Positions 18,827-28,043 of a DNA stretch of 64,000 bases are shown here, piece after piece (the stretch's first letter is position 1; each line of letters starts with the position of its first letter). The notes below the pieces were generated by a model. It saw nothing but the letters and a program-made list of their open reading frames with translations. It did not search any database and was not told the DNA's origin. The position numbers were made by a program, and so were the translations under genes. The stretch covers positions 1 to 64,000 of the forward strand of contig CAIRSR010000175.1 in the NCBI GenBank assembly GCA_903881315.1. Reading direction: 5' to 3'. Source of the DNA: an uncultured Thiotrichales bacterium (lineage in GTDB: Bacteria > Pseudomonadota > Gammaproteobacteria > CAIRSR01).

Positions 18827-20731
18827 TCATAGCTCTATCTGTGCGCCCAATTCTACTACTCGGTTGGTGGGCAAGCGCAGGAATTCCGTCGCACTGCCCG
18901 AATTACGCGCCATGGCAGCAAACAGGTGTTCCCTCCAGAGCATCATAGCGGGCCCGATACTCGGGATGAGTGTTTCTCGGCTGAGGAAGAAACTCGTGGT
19001 CATGGGATTGAATGCCAAACCGTGCGCCTGACACAGGGCTAATGCCTTGGGTATATCAGGGGTTTCGGAGAAACCATACCGAACCGTAATCCGTGCGAAT
19101 CCTGGACGAATGTGTTGAATTGCCACTCGTTCATTGTCGTCTACGGCAGGGATCTCTTCTACTAGCACGGTGAGCAAAACCACCTGTTCGTGGATAACGT
19201 GATTATGGTGCAGGTTGTGCAGCAAGGCGCGGGGAATCCCTTCGCAACGGGCGGTCATGAATACCGCTGTGCCCGGTACGCGGATAGGAGGGCTTGCAAC
19301 CAAGGCGTCCAGAAAGCTTTCCGTCGGTATGGAGTCATTCGCGAGCTTTTGCAGTAACATCTCGCGTCCCCGTTTCCAGGTTTTCATGAGGAGATAGATG
19401 CCGACCCCCACCGCCAAGGGGAACCATCCTCCCTCGGCCACCTTGAAGAGATTCACACCAAAGAAGGTGAGATCCACTGTTAGCATTACCCCCAATCCAA
19501 GCAATACCACACCCCATGGCCAGTGCCACATATAACGCGCTACTACGGCTAAGAGTAATGTGGTGGTCGCCATTGTCCCGGTGACCGCAATACCATACGC
19601 TGCGGCCAAGGAGTCGGATGATCCGAAACCCATGACCAATAATTCAACAGCAACCGCCAGGATCCAGTTGATTGTGGGCAGGTAGATCTGACCTCGCGTA
19701 GCAGATGAGGTGTAGCAGATCCGCATACGCGGCAGGAAGCCAAGTTGTACTGCTTCCTTGGTGAGGGAGTACGTCCCCGAGATAACAGACTGAGAAGCGA
19801 TAATCGTAGCGAGCGTTGACAGTATCACCAACGGATAGAGACCCCAGTCTGGTATGAGGTGGTAAAAAGGGTTTACCACTGCGGCAGGATCACGGATCAA
19901 CAGGGCCCCTTGGCCGAAATAATTGAGTATCAGCGAGGGTAGAACAAGGCTCATCCAAGCGTTTCGGATAATCTGACGCCCTAAATGACCCATATCCGCA
20001 TAGAGCGCTTCAGCGCCGGTGATGGCAAGCACTACCGCACCCAGGATAAACGCTCCGGTTATGCCATGGCAGGTAAAGTATGACAAGCCATAGCGTGGAT
20101 CTAACGCAGCCAGGACGCCTGGGGTTTGGTATACACTCACTGCACCCAATATGCCGATCGTAAGAAACCACACAGCCATTACTGGGCCAAATAATGCCCC
20201 GACCCGGGCGGTGCCCTGACTTTGAATCAGAAACAAGCCGGCTAGTACCGCAACCGCTAGTGGTACCACATACGGAGTAAGTCCGGGGGTCGCAACCTCC
20301 ATCCCTTCTAGGGCTGACAATACCGATATGGCCGGAGTAATTACGCTATCCCCGTAAAACAACGCTGCGCCAGTAAGGCCTATTGTAATGACGGCAGTTC
20401 TGCGTCGACCCGTTGTTGCAAAGGCGTGCAACGCAAGCGCGGTCAGCGCCAAGATGCCCCCCTCGCCACGATTATCTGCACGCATCACAAAAAATACGTA
20501 TTTCATGGTGACGACGAACGTCAAAGACCAAAAGATTAACGACAAGACCCCAAAGATGTCGTTCTGATTTACGACTGCGCCACCCGTGTGAAAACACTCG
20601 CGAATGGCGTAGAGAGGGCTTGTCCCGATGTCGCCGTAGACTATTCCAAGGGTGGCAAGAAACAATGAGCTAGATTTTGGCAATAGCGAAGTCTTGGCGG
20701 CAGGAATGGGGTGGGCGGGTGGCGTAATCAT
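18827..20731 (-). CDS. kup: Potassium uptake transporter Kup
   Basis: 634 residues of the KUP/HAK/KT family, with the N-terminal signature 'LGIVYGDIGTSPLYAIRECF', 'RADNRGEGGILAL' in the loop and about twelve membrane helices followed by a soluble C-terminal tail of around 150 residues. It imports K+ with protons. Start at ATG 20731. The gene is monocistronic: it converges with the YdcF-type gene and has a 255-base upstream spacer that contains the 13-base palindrome TGTTCA-C-TGAACA at 20922. Confidence 0.95.
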   Translation of the reverse strand: MITPPAHPIPAAKTSLLPKSSSLFLATLGIVYGDIGTSPLYAIRECFHTGGAVVNQNDIFGVLSLIFWSLTFVVTMKYVFFVMRADNRGEGGILALTALALHAFATTGRRRTAVITIGLTGAALFYGDSVITPAISVLSALEGMEVATPGLTPYVVPLAVAVLAGLFLIQSQGTARVGALFGPVMAVWFLTIGILGAVSVYQTPGVLAALDPRYGLSYFTCHGITGAFILGAVVLAITGAEALYADMGHLGRQIIRNAWMSLVLPSLILNYFGQGALLIRDPAAVVNPFYHLIPDWGLYPLVILSTLATIIASQSVISGTYSLTKEAVQLGFLPRMRICYTSSATRGQIYLPTINWILAVAVELLVMGFGSSDSLAAAYGIAVTGTMATTTLLLAVVARYMWHWPWGVVLLGLGVMLTVDLTFFGVNLFKVAEGGWFPLAVGVGIYLLMKTWKRGREMLLQKLANDSIPTESFLDALVASPPIRVPGTAVFMTARCEGIPRALLHNLHHNHVIHEQVVLLTVLVEEIPAVDDNERVAIQHIRPGFARITVRYGFSETPDIPKALALCQAHGLAFNPMTTSFFLSRETLIPSIGPAMMLWREHLFAAMARNSGSATEFLRLPTNRVVELGAQIEL

Positions 20732-20986
20732 AGAGTACTACCTAGGTTGAGAACGAGGCCCAAGGGCGTCGGGTTTCTGGCAAAGGGTTATCGCTGGCCT
20801 GGTTATAGCATTGCTGTTGGTAGACAGGGCAAGGGGCCGGCTAGATAGCGTCAACCGAAAGACGCGCTGCCTTATAAGGCTACGGCCAATGCTGTAATGC
20901 CTTTGCCACATTACGACTATCTGTTCACTGAACAACAGAAGTTTTCGTATACGTTAAAAAATAACGTCACCTGGCATAAAATAATG

Positions 20987-22141
20987 CTAGCGATTGTGAA
21001 AAAATTGGTGCTCCATTACGGTTAGGATGCGCTCTATCTCTGCTTCTAGCCGCGTCAGTAGATCGTTTGACCTTGGGGCGTGGAAGATTACATCACGACG
21101 CAGTTGTCCGAGTGCCGTGAGGTGTGCCGTAAACATTTCTTCTCCGCGCAGATTGGGGGCGTAAGCCACTAGTAATGCCAGCTCCTCACGTAGATCCTCA
21201 AGCGGGCGACGCGCCTCTAGGACAGGGCCACCGGCCTCTTCTATCAGGGGTTGGATCACATCTCGCAGGGCGACCGCTTCTTCTGGTGTGCTCCAAACGT
21301 GGGTTAAGGGCCAGAGGTCGCGGGGGGTGGCTTCGTCCCTACCATCTAGCAGCGCAGCCGCACGAATCAATTTGAGACCCTTCACAATACGCCGGTCGGA
21401 AAGATCTATCCCCTCGGCCCGCAGATGGCGCAGCAGCCCTTGGTACAAGGCGGCTATCTCTGCTATCGCCACATCGGGCAAGGCGCGATAGAGGTTATCC
21501 AAGTCCTCGGGGGCAAGAGAGGGTTCAGGTGCAGTCGGTGTGGATGCGCCCATTTCAAGCGCCCACCCTTTGCTTAGCAACTCGCCGAGCGCAGCATCTT
21601 GCACTGGTTCTAGGCGCAGGCGCAGCAGAAATCGGTCAGAAAAACCGCGCAAGGAAAGGTCGTCGGGTAGATGGCGAGAGGTTGCAAAAAGGGAGATCAG
21701 TGGAACCGTAAGACGCTCAAACCCGTTATGAAAAACGCGATTTTGCAGCAGCGTAATCAGGGAATTAATCATCAATGAGTTGATCTGAAACACATCATCC
21801 AAGAGGACAATGCGGGCGCTAGGCAAAAATCCATCCGTTCGTGTGCGAGTGCGATCGGGGTGGGGTAGCAAACCATGGTGCGCCCCACACAGCTCTGCGG
21901 TATCAGTGAAATGGGTTAGTAGGTAGTGAAATGTTTCGCATTGAATCGCGTGCGCGAAGCGCTCGACCAAATCTGATTTGGCCGTTCCCTGCGGCCCAAG
22001 AAACAGCAGGTGCTCGCGGGAGACCAGCGCCAGTATGACGAGATCGACTGCCGTATCGCGCCGAGCAAAACTAGATTTAAGTCTCGTCGCCACGTACTGA
22101 AGGCGACTTATGGTCGTCAGGGTGTCTGGAGAAAGTGACAT
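20987..22141 (-). CDS. RavA-like MoxR AAA+ ATPase
   Basis: 384 residues. Walker A is 'LLFLGPQGTAKSDLVERF' near residue 47. The Walker B strand reads 'IVLLDDVFQINSLMINSL', so Asp stands where most MoxR/RavA proteins have Glu (LDEI). The sensor region 'LFATSRHLPDD' replaces the usual Asn by Ser, and 'RGFSDRFLLRLRLEP' corresponds to the RavA arginine-finger region. RavA works with the VWA protein ViaA on respiratory complexes, but no VWA gene is adjacent. The MFS gene lies 27 bases upstream on the same strand. ATPase activity may be changed by the substitutions. Confidence 0.75.
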   Translation of the reverse strand: MSLSPDTLTTISRLQYVATRLKSSFARRDTAVDLVILALVSREHLLFLGPQGTAKSDLVERFAHAIQCETFHYLLTHFTDTAELCGAHHGLLPHPDRTRTRTDGFLPSARIVLLDDVFQINSLMINSLITLLQNRVFHNGFERLTVPLISLFATSRHLPDDLSLRGFSDRFLLRLRLEPVQDAALGELLSKGWALEMGASTPTAPEPSLAPEDLDNLYRALPDVAIAEIAALYQGLLRHLRAEGIDLSDRRIVKGLKLIRAAALLDGRDEATPRDLWPLTHVWSTPEEAVALRDVIQPLIEEAGGPVLEARRPLEDLREELALLVAYAPNLRGEEMFTAHLTALGQLRRDVIFHAPRSNDLLTRLEAEIERILTVMEHQFFHNR

Positions 22142-22168
22142 ACTACTGGAGGGCGCTACGTAAAGGGT

Positions 22169-23362
22169 TCACGATACGCTCTTAACGGGGCGATATTCGA
22201 GCCCGAGAGTAGCCAGTAGCCACAATAGGGCAAAGGTGGTTCCCATTAAAAAAACGCCCTGCATTCCAAAGTGTGCATGCATCCACCCGCCGAGACTGCC
22301 ACCAATAAACGCACCCAAGAATTGGGCAGTACTGTAAATGCTCATGGCCGTTCCTTTCGCCTCTGGTGGTGCCAGCTTCGACATAAGAGAGGGAAGGATG
22401 GCTTCGAGTAGGTTGAACGCCGTAAAAAATAAAAACAAAACAAAACCTGTTGCCCACAGGCTGACATGGGCCGGTATAAACAGTAACTCAGCAATGCCAA
22501 GAAGTGAGACGGATCCCAGCAGGATCTGCTTGATAAGACCGCGTTTCTCCGCAATCAATACAAAGGGCACCATCGCTGCGACGGAAAACAACAACACCGG
22601 AAGATAGACCCACCAGTGTAACTGTTTATCCAGGTATTCACTCAGTACCAGTGGTACCACTACCCAATTGGCAGTGATAATGGTATGTAGCGACAAAATG
22701 CCAAAATCGAGACGCCGCAGTGTTGCATTATGATACACGCCCTTTAATTTACTGGGTATCGCGCCCGCCTCTTGGTGCGGCTCGCTACAGGCGGGTGTGG
22801 GAACAATAAAAAGAAGCACCCCAATACCCACCACCGCCAGCCCGCCGATGAGCCAGAAAATACCTGGCACGCCGATCCAATGATCGATGGTTGGTGCAAC
22901 GACAATCGCTACCATGAACGATAGCCCAATGCTCATGCCAATCATCGCCATGGCCTTGGTGCGTTGTGTTTCACGGGTCAGATCAGCGGCAAGCGCCATC
23001 ACGGGCCCGGCAATCGCACCGGCCCCTTGGAGTGCGCGACCAAAAATGACTCCCCAAATAGAAGTGGAAAGCGCCGCCACAACACTCCCTGCGGCAAAGA
23101 TGACGAGACCAATCGCAATGATAACCTTGCGCCCGAAACGGTCGGAGAGCATCCCAAAAGGGATCTGCAACAACGCCTGGGTGAGACCGTAGGCACCAAT
23201 CGCAACCCCCACCAATGTCGGCGTAACCCCAAACAGTTCGTGATTGGCGTAGAGGGCAAAAACCGGAAGGATCATGAACAAGCCAAGCATCCGCAGCGAA
23301 AAAATACCCGCTAGCGCGATCGTAGCGCGGCGCTCAATGGGGGTCATGCCTGAATTTTCCAT
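22169..23362 (-). CDS. Major facilitator superfamily transporter
   Basis: About 397 residues and twelve membrane helices when read from the ATG at 23362 with GGAAA upstream; the open frame extends to 23518 but the extra N-terminus has no family similarity. Motif A, 'GMLSDRFGRKVIIAIG', is complete between helices 2 and 3. The opening 'IFSLRMLGLFMILPVFALYA' and the general pattern resemble YajR-like and multidrug proton antiporters, but the characteristic C-terminal YAM domain of YajR is lacking. Substrate unknown. It is 27 bases upstream of the RavA-like gene, so the two are probably co-transcribed. Confidence 0.85.
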   Translation of the reverse strand: MENSGMTPIERRATIALAGIFSLRMLGLFMILPVFALYANHELFGVTPTLVGVAIGAYGLTQALLQIPFGMLSDRFGRKVIIAIGLVIFAAGSVVAALSTSIWGVIFGRALQGAGAIAGPVMALAADLTRETQRTKAMAMIGMSIGLSFMVAIVVAPTIDHWIGVPGIFWLIGGLAVVGIGVLLFIVPTPACSEPHQEAGAIPSKLKGVYHNATLRRLDFGILSLHTIITANWVVVPLVLSEYLDKQLHWWVYLPVLLFSVAAMVPFVLIAEKRGLIKQILLGSVSLLGIAELLFIPAHVSLWATGFVLFLFFTAFNLLEAILPSLMSKLAPPEAKGTAMSIYSTAQFLGAFIGGSLGGWMHAHFGMQGVFLMGTTFALLWLLATLGLEYRPVKSVS

Positions 23363-23613
23363 GCAAATTTCCGTCTGATGTGGAGAAGCGATTTTGGAGT
23401 GACTGGTGGATGTTGCTAACAACTTGCGCTCACAGAGGGTTCCTCTTTTGCGAGACGCAACCCTCAGTGATAGTATGGATGGTGCCGTGGTAGCGAAGGA
23501 ATGTAGCAGCAATAACATCCCCCTAGAAAGACTGAGAGTAAGATTGCTGCAACGATTCGCTGGCTTCGTTTCACTATGCTTCTCCAGGGTATCTCCCCGA
23601 CAGACTGGGATGA

Positions 23614-24486
23614 TTGGTTTTGACCATTGCCTTTTTCGGGCCCAACGGGCACCGTCTTACGCTCGCACTACTCATCGCATTGCTGGTGCATCTTTTGGTG
23701 CTCACCTTGGCGCAGGTTGACATGTCCTCGCGGCTGCCTGCAACCATGCCTACATTGAAGGTTTTCTTGGCCCCCCAACATCGCGGAGCCTCTCCAGAAC
23801 GTCAAGAGACTACACCAATCACCCAACCGTTGGGCAGTTCGCTGCAGAAAACCGCATCAATCACGCCCCCCCACGCCGACACGACCCCTATCACCCCTCC
23901 CCTACGCAGTACCCCAATGAATATGCCCCATCGGCCTATCGGGCAAGAGGCGCACCACGGACAACACCCGTTTCCGCCAGCAACGCAAAGGGTGCTACCA
24001 TCCTCTGCCCAAGTAACGCCCCCCCCTTTGGCGGCGCCTCGCTTGGCCAGGCGTAGTGCGGCTCTGTTGGTTGCGAGCAGCCTTGAGATTGCTGAGCGTA
24101 CGGCAGAGCAGAATCCGCACCACGACCTAAGCCACACCCGCAGTGTCTACATCAGCAGTCGCTCGCACGATTTCAAGTATACTGCCTACCTGGAGGCATG
24201 GCGGATTAAGATAGAGCGGATTGGTAACATGAACTATCCGGCGGACGCACAACGTCGCCGGATCCACGGCAGTCTGGTACTAGACGTGGCGCTAAACCCG
24301 GATGGGGGGATTCGTGATATCCAGCTCGTCCGTACCTCTGGGCACAAACTTTTGGATGAGGCAGCCAAGAACATTGTCCAACTATCTGCCCCGTTTGCGA
24401 CATTTCCAGCGGATATCCGCAAGGAAGCTGACGTTTTACACATCACCCGAACTTGGCAATTTCGTGCGGACGATGTCTTCGAGTGA
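23614..24486 (+). CDS. tonB: TonB-family energy transducer
   Basis: 290 residues. A single N-terminal anchor helix (about 13-36, 'LTLALLIALLVHLLVLTLA') is followed by a long Thr/Pro/His-rich periplasmic linker (about 45-180), then a TonB C-terminal domain with 'YLEAWRIKIERIGNMNYP', 'GSLVLDVALNPDGGIRDI', 'SGHKLLDEAAKNIVQLSAPF' and 'ITRTWQF'. TonB passes proton-motive energy to outer-membrane receptors. ExbB and ExbD are not adjacent. Starts with TTG at 23614 or a nearby codon. It heads the yqgE-ruvX-pyrR-proB block, as in other gammaproteobacteria. Confidence 0.85.
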   Translation: MVLTIAFFGPNGHRLTLALLIALLVHLLVLTLAQVDMSSRLPATMPTLKVFLAPQHRGASPERQETTPITQPLGSSLQKTASITPPHADTTPITPPLRSTPMNMPHRPIGQEAHHGQHPFPPATQRVLPSSAQVTPPPLAAPRLARRSAALLVASSLEIAERTAEQNPHHDLSHTRSVYISSRSHDFKYTAYLEAWRIKIERIGNMNYPADAQRRRIHGSLVLDVALNPDGGIRDIQLVRTSGHKLLDEAAKNIVQLSAPFATFPADIRKEADVLHITRTWQFRADDVFE

Positions 24487-24572
24487 GTGCAGAACGACTG
24501 CCTCGCAACGGAAGATAGGAGATCTGTCCCGATACCCTTGTATGCCTTGATAGCCTCACTCATACTACTCAC

Positions 24573-25142
24573 ATGGTCGAGTTCACTTCCTCTCTCACGA
24601 ATCACTTTCTCATCGCCATGCCGATGTTGGCGGATCCCAATTTCTTCCATACGGTAACCTATGTCTGTGAGCATAGCCGTGAGGGAGCCATGGGTATCGT
24701 CATCAATCGGCCGCTCTCGGTTACTGTCAGCGAGATCCTAGAGCAGATGAGCATCACCATGGAAGATGGCGAAACCCTTCGTAACCAGCCAGTCTTTCTG
24801 GGGGGGCCCGTCCAACGCGAACGAGGCTTTGTCATCCACCAACCGATTGGTAATTGGGAGGCCTCGCTGGCGGTGACCGACACCATCGGTGTGACCACCT
24901 CCAGGGACATCCTGATGGCCATGGCCGGTGGTACCGGGCCGCGCCGCTCGTTGGTTGCCCTCGGCTACGCGGGTTGGGGGGCGGGTCAGCTTGAGCGGGA
25001 GATTGCTGCCAACGCCTGGCTGAGTGGCCCTGCCGACCTGCGCGTCTTGTTTGAAACACCGATCGATCGTCGGTGGCATGCTGCTGCCATGATCCTCGGC
25101 GTGGATCTCAATCTCCTTTCTGGTGAAGTGGGTCACGGATGA
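24573..25142 (+). CDS. yqgE: YqgE/AlgH family protein
   Basis: 189 residues, the usual family length. The N-terminal 'NHFLIAMPMLADPNFFHTV' and 'YVCEHSREGAMGIVINRP' and the central 'VFLGGPVQRERGFVIH' and 'LVALGYAGWGAGQLERE' are diagnostic of the UPF0301 family. Biochemical role unknown; in Pseudomonas AlgH influences alginate regulation. Its stop overlaps the start of ruvX by four bases (ATGA), showing tight translational coupling. Confidence 0.95.
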   Translation: MVEFTSSLTNHFLIAMPMLADPNFFHTVTYVCEHSREGAMGIVINRPLSVTVSEILEQMSITMEDGETLRNQPVFLGGPVQRERGFVIHQPIGNWEASLAVTDTIGVTTSRDILMAMAGGTGPRRSLVALGYAGWGAGQLEREIAANAWLSGPADLRVLFETPIDRRWHAAAMILGVDLNLLSGEVGHG

Positions 25143-25609
25143 ACGAAGAGGTAGGCTCAAACGATGCGCCTCGCCCACACACGGTACTGGGCTTCGATTT
25201 CGGATTGCGCCGCATCGGTGTGGCGGTGGGTCAGACCCTCACCGGTACGGCCTCACCGCTCCAGACCTTGCTGTGCACGGATGGTCGCCCCAATTGGGAT
25301 GTCGTGTCTCGATTGATCGCCGAGTGGTGTCCTGCAGTTTTGGTGGTGGGCTTGCCGACTACCGCAAACGGTATGGAATCCGCTGTCTTGGCTGCGACGC
25401 GCCGTTTTGTCCGCCACCTAGAGGAGCACTATCGTTTGCCGGTGCATACCGTGGATGAGCGGCTCTCTTCCTGGGAGGCCGAGGCCCACATGGTAGAGGC
25501 CGGAAAGATGCGTTCTCGACCTAAGGGAACCATTGACAAGATGGCCGCCCAGGTTATCCTTCAGTCCTGGCTAACCGAACAGGCTGCCCTGTCTAGGAAT
25601 GTAGTGTAG
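25139..25609 (+). CDS. ruvX: Holliday-junction resolvase-like RuvX (YqgF)
   Basis: 156 residues of the YqgF family, an RNase H-like fold. '[17 protein letters not shown]' supplies the first acidic residue, '[10 protein letters not shown]' the second region and '[17 protein letters not shown]' the third. YqgF acts in 16S rRNA 5' processing and has been proposed as a resolvase. It overlaps yqgE by four bases and its final base is shared with the pyrR start. Confidence 0.94.
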   Translation: MNEEVGSNDAPRPHTVLGFDFGLRRIGVAVGQTLTGTASPLQTLLCTDGRPNWDVVSRLIAEWCPAVLVVGLPTTANGMESAVLAATRRFVRHLEEHYRLPVHTVDERLSSWEAEAHMVEAGKMRSRPKGTIDKMAAQVILQSWLTEQAALSRNVV

Positions 25610-26115
25610 TGGACTCGAACCCCTCCCCGACCGACTTGTTGGCACCCATGGCCAAGCGGCTCACCCAGGTGTTGGATGAGCGTCGCATCGCAGCCCCCCT
25701 TCTGGTTGGTATCCACACCGGCGGGGTGTGGGTGGCTGAGCGCCTCGCAAGGCTCATCCCTATCGAAAGCCCGCTGGGTCGCCTGGACATTTCCTTCTAT
25801 CGCGACGACTTTACTCGTGTCGGCATGAACCCAGAAGTAAAGCCATCCCATCTGCCTTTTGGTGTCGATGGCCGTCACATCATCTTGGTGGACGACGTAC
25901 TCCATACCGGACGCACCATCCGCGCCGCACTGAACGAACTATTCGATTACGGTCGTCCTGCGGGTGTCCTCTTGGCAGTATTGGTCGAGCGTAGTGGTCG
26001 CGAGTTACCGATTCAGGCGGATGTCGTTGGCCTACACATGGATTTGGGCCCAAAAGAGTATGTCAAACTGACAGGCCCCGACCATCTGCGGTTGCTCGTC
26101 CACAAAGACTCATGA
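25609..26115 (+). CDS. pyrR: PyrR bifunctional regulator / uracil phosphoribosyltransferase
   Basis: 168 residues, GTG start at 25609. The PRPP-binding motif '[18 protein letters not shown]' near residue 90 is intact and '[18 protein letters not shown]' precedes it. In Gram-positive bacteria PyrR is an RNA-binding attenuator; in gammaproteobacteria its regulatory role is unclear and the enzyme may simply salvage uracil. Unusually it is followed by proB (4-base ATGA overlap) rather than pyrB. Confidence 0.93.
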   Translation: MDSNPSPTDLLAPMAKRLTQVLDERRIAAPLLVGIHTGGVWVAERLARLIPIESPLGRLDISFYRDDFTRVGMNPEVKPSHLPFGVDGRHIILVDDVLHTGRTIRAALNELFDYGRPAGVLLAVLVERSGRELPIQADVVGLHMDLGPKEYVKLTGPDHLRLLVHKDS

Positions 26116-27239
26116 TCAACGATCGATTGGCAGTACGGAGTGCGCGGCGTTATGTCGTCAAGATCGGTAGCGCCCTGCTCACCAACGAGGGGCGCGGTCT
26201 GGATCGAGTCGCTATCCAGGGATGGGTTGATCAGATAGCAGAATTGCGGAAGCTCGGGATCGAAGTGGTCTTGGTGTCGTCCGGCGCGGTTGCGGAGGGG
26301 ATGAAGCGCCTTGGTTGGAAGAATCGACCCGTAGCAGTCCATGACCTGCAAGCCGCCGCAGCGGTGGGTCAGATGGGCCTGGTGCAGGCCTACGAGTCCT
26401 GTTTCCAACACCACCACATCCATACCGCCCAGGTCTTGCTCACCCACGAAGACCTCAGCAATCGCAAGCGGTACCTCAATACTCGCAGTACCTTGCGTAC
26501 CCTGCTTGCGCTTGGGGTGGTGCCGGTCATCAACGAAAACGATACCGTGGCCACCGAGGAGATCCAACTCGGCGACAACGACACCCTGGGCGCACTGGTA
26601 GCGGGCCTGATCGAGGCCGATCTGTTGATCATTCTCACCGACCAAGAGGGCATGTACGAGGCCGATCCCCGTCAGGTGCCCGATGCACCTTTGGTGCGCC
26701 TGGCGAAGGCCAACGATCCGCGTCTTTTGGCCATGGCGGGTGCCGAAAGTGGCGCACTGGGGCGTGGCGGCATGGTCACCAAGGTTAAGGCAGCGGCCCG
26801 GGCAGCACGCGCAGGGGTTGCCACCATCATTGCTTGGGGTCGTACAGAACAAGTGCTCACGCATATCGCCGCAGGCGAAGAGATCGGCACCCTGTTATTG
26901 CCGACCACCGCCGTGGAAACCGCCCGCAAACAGTGGTTGGCGAGCCATTTGCGGGTGCGCGGGGTCTTGCATCTAGACACTGGCGCGGTACAGGCCGTCC
27001 GCGAATTGGGAAAAAGCCTGTTACCGGTTGGCGTAGCCGCAGTTGGGGGGGAGTTTCATCGCGGCGCTATGGTGTCCTGCGTGGATCCTGCGGGTCAAGA
27101 AGTTGCGCGTGGTTTGGTGAATTACAGCGCTACGGAGACGCGGCGCATCGCGGGCATGTCGTCGCAGCGCATCATAGAACTGCTGGGCTACGTGGACGAG
27201 CCCGAACTCATTCACCGCGACAATCTCGTATTGATATGA
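26112..27239 (+). CDS. proB: Glutamate 5-kinase
   Basis: 375 residues, the standard length for ProB with a C-terminal PUA domain. The amino-acid kinase domain starts '[18 protein letters not shown]'; '[17 protein letters not shown]' and '[18 protein letters not shown]' form the glutamate and Mg-ATP site, and '[18 protein letters not shown]' the nucleotide loop. The PUA region is about 285-370. It phosphorylates glutamate in the first step of proline synthesis and is feedback-inhibited by proline. proA is not adjacent. It starts inside the pyrR stop. Confidence 0.96.
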   Translation: MINDRLAVRSARRYVVKIGSALLTNEGRGLDRVAIQGWVDQIAELRKLGIEVVLVSSGAVAEGMKRLGWKNRPVAVHDLQAAAAVGQMGLVQAYESCFQHHHIHTAQVLLTHEDLSNRKRYLNTRSTLRTLLALGVVPVINENDTVATEEIQLGDNDTLGALVAGLIEADLLIILTDQEGMYEADPRQVPDAPLVRLAKANDPRLLAMAGAESGALGRGGMVTKVKAAARAARAGVATIIAWGRTEQVLTHIAAGEEIGTLLLPTTAVETARKQWLASHLRVRGVLHLDTGAVQAVRELGKSLLPVGVAAVGGEFHRGAMVSCVDPAGQEVARGLVNYSATETRRIAGMSSQRIIELLGYVDEPELIHRDNLVLI

Positions 27240-27291
27240 GATGCCGGGTTTGTACAACGCTTACTGCTGTTAATGGCCAATTAGGTGTTTT

Positions 27292-27846
27292 ATGACATAT
27301 CAGGAGAGGTTTTGGAGAGAGATTGATCAATTAAAGATCCATATTTGCTACTTAGAGTTTTATTTGGAAGAGACCATCCGGATAGATAGATGGATCAACA
27401 TACTGCTTGCGATTGCATCTAATAGCAGTATCGCGGGTTGGGCTATATGGAGAGAATACTCAAGTATCTGGGCGTTCATAATAGCGCTCTCTCAAACAAT
27501 CAATGCGGTTAAAGTTTATCTTCCTTATTCCAGGAGATTAAAGGCATTGCAAGGGCTGGCAAATGACCTAGAGGTGTTATTTTTGTCTATGGAAGGTGAT
27601 TGGTTCGAGGTGTCTAAAGAGCATCTTACCGAAGAATCTCTACATAAACTACCTATGCGATACAAAGAGAAGCGGCACCAATTCATACACTAACATTTTA
27701 GTGATACTGATCTGCCAAATTCGGTGCGCTTGCTAGAGAAGGCAAAAGCTGAGGCGGCAGCGTACTTTAATAACTTCTATGCAAATGACCAGAATGGGGA
27801 TGAACATGAAGAAACCAAATCTGCAACCGACTCGGATATTGGCTGA
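27292..27846 (+). pseudogene. Two-helix membrane protein interrupted by an in-frame TAA
   Basis: The first open part codes for 133 residues with two adjacent hydrophobic segments (about 34-52 and 60-78) and charged flanks. The TAA at 27691 is followed in the same frame by 50 more open codons ending at TGA 27844. That continuation is protein-like (Ala/Glu/Lys-rich helix, then acidic tail) and runs into the next small gene, so the original protein was probably about 184 residues and a lysine codon such as AAA has become TAA. A sequencing error is the other explanation. The gene is noticeably richer in A+T than proB before it. Family not named with confidence; it resembles small 2TM proteins of accessory islands. 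Confidence 0.6.
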
Positions 27847-27979
27847 GGATCATATCTTACCCCCTGCATCTTCGGGAACCCCAATGCCTACGGCCAGGTC
27901 TGTCAAACCAATTGAAAATCAGCGATCAGTACCAAATAAGACTGAAGATAAGCGAGGCGATAGTAGTAAGCGTTACTAA
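27806..27979 (+). CDS. Short Pro/Ser-rich polar protein paired with the 2TM gene
   Basis: 57 residues starting MKKPNLQPTRILAEDHILPP, rich in Pro, Ser, Lys and Arg and without hydrophobic segments; probably disordered. An in-frame ATG at 27800 is an alternative start. GGGGA lies a few bases upstream of 27806. It overlaps the 3' end of the preceding interrupted gene in another frame by about 40 bases, which supports the view that the first gene once extended this far. Function unknown. Confidence 0.5.
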   Translation: MKKPNLQPTRILAEDHILPPASSGTPMPTARSVKPIENQRSVPNKTEDKRGDSSKRY

Positions 27980-28043
27980 ATAACGCCATCGCGGGAAGTA
28001 TCTTATCGGCCTTCGCATGAGTTGACAGACACAGAACCGATCA

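Noticed and set aside
20922-20934. Palindrome TGTTCA-C-TGAACA upstream of kup
   Set aside because: It could be an operator, but one short palindrome in 64 kb is expected by chance and there is no second copy or known regulator match.
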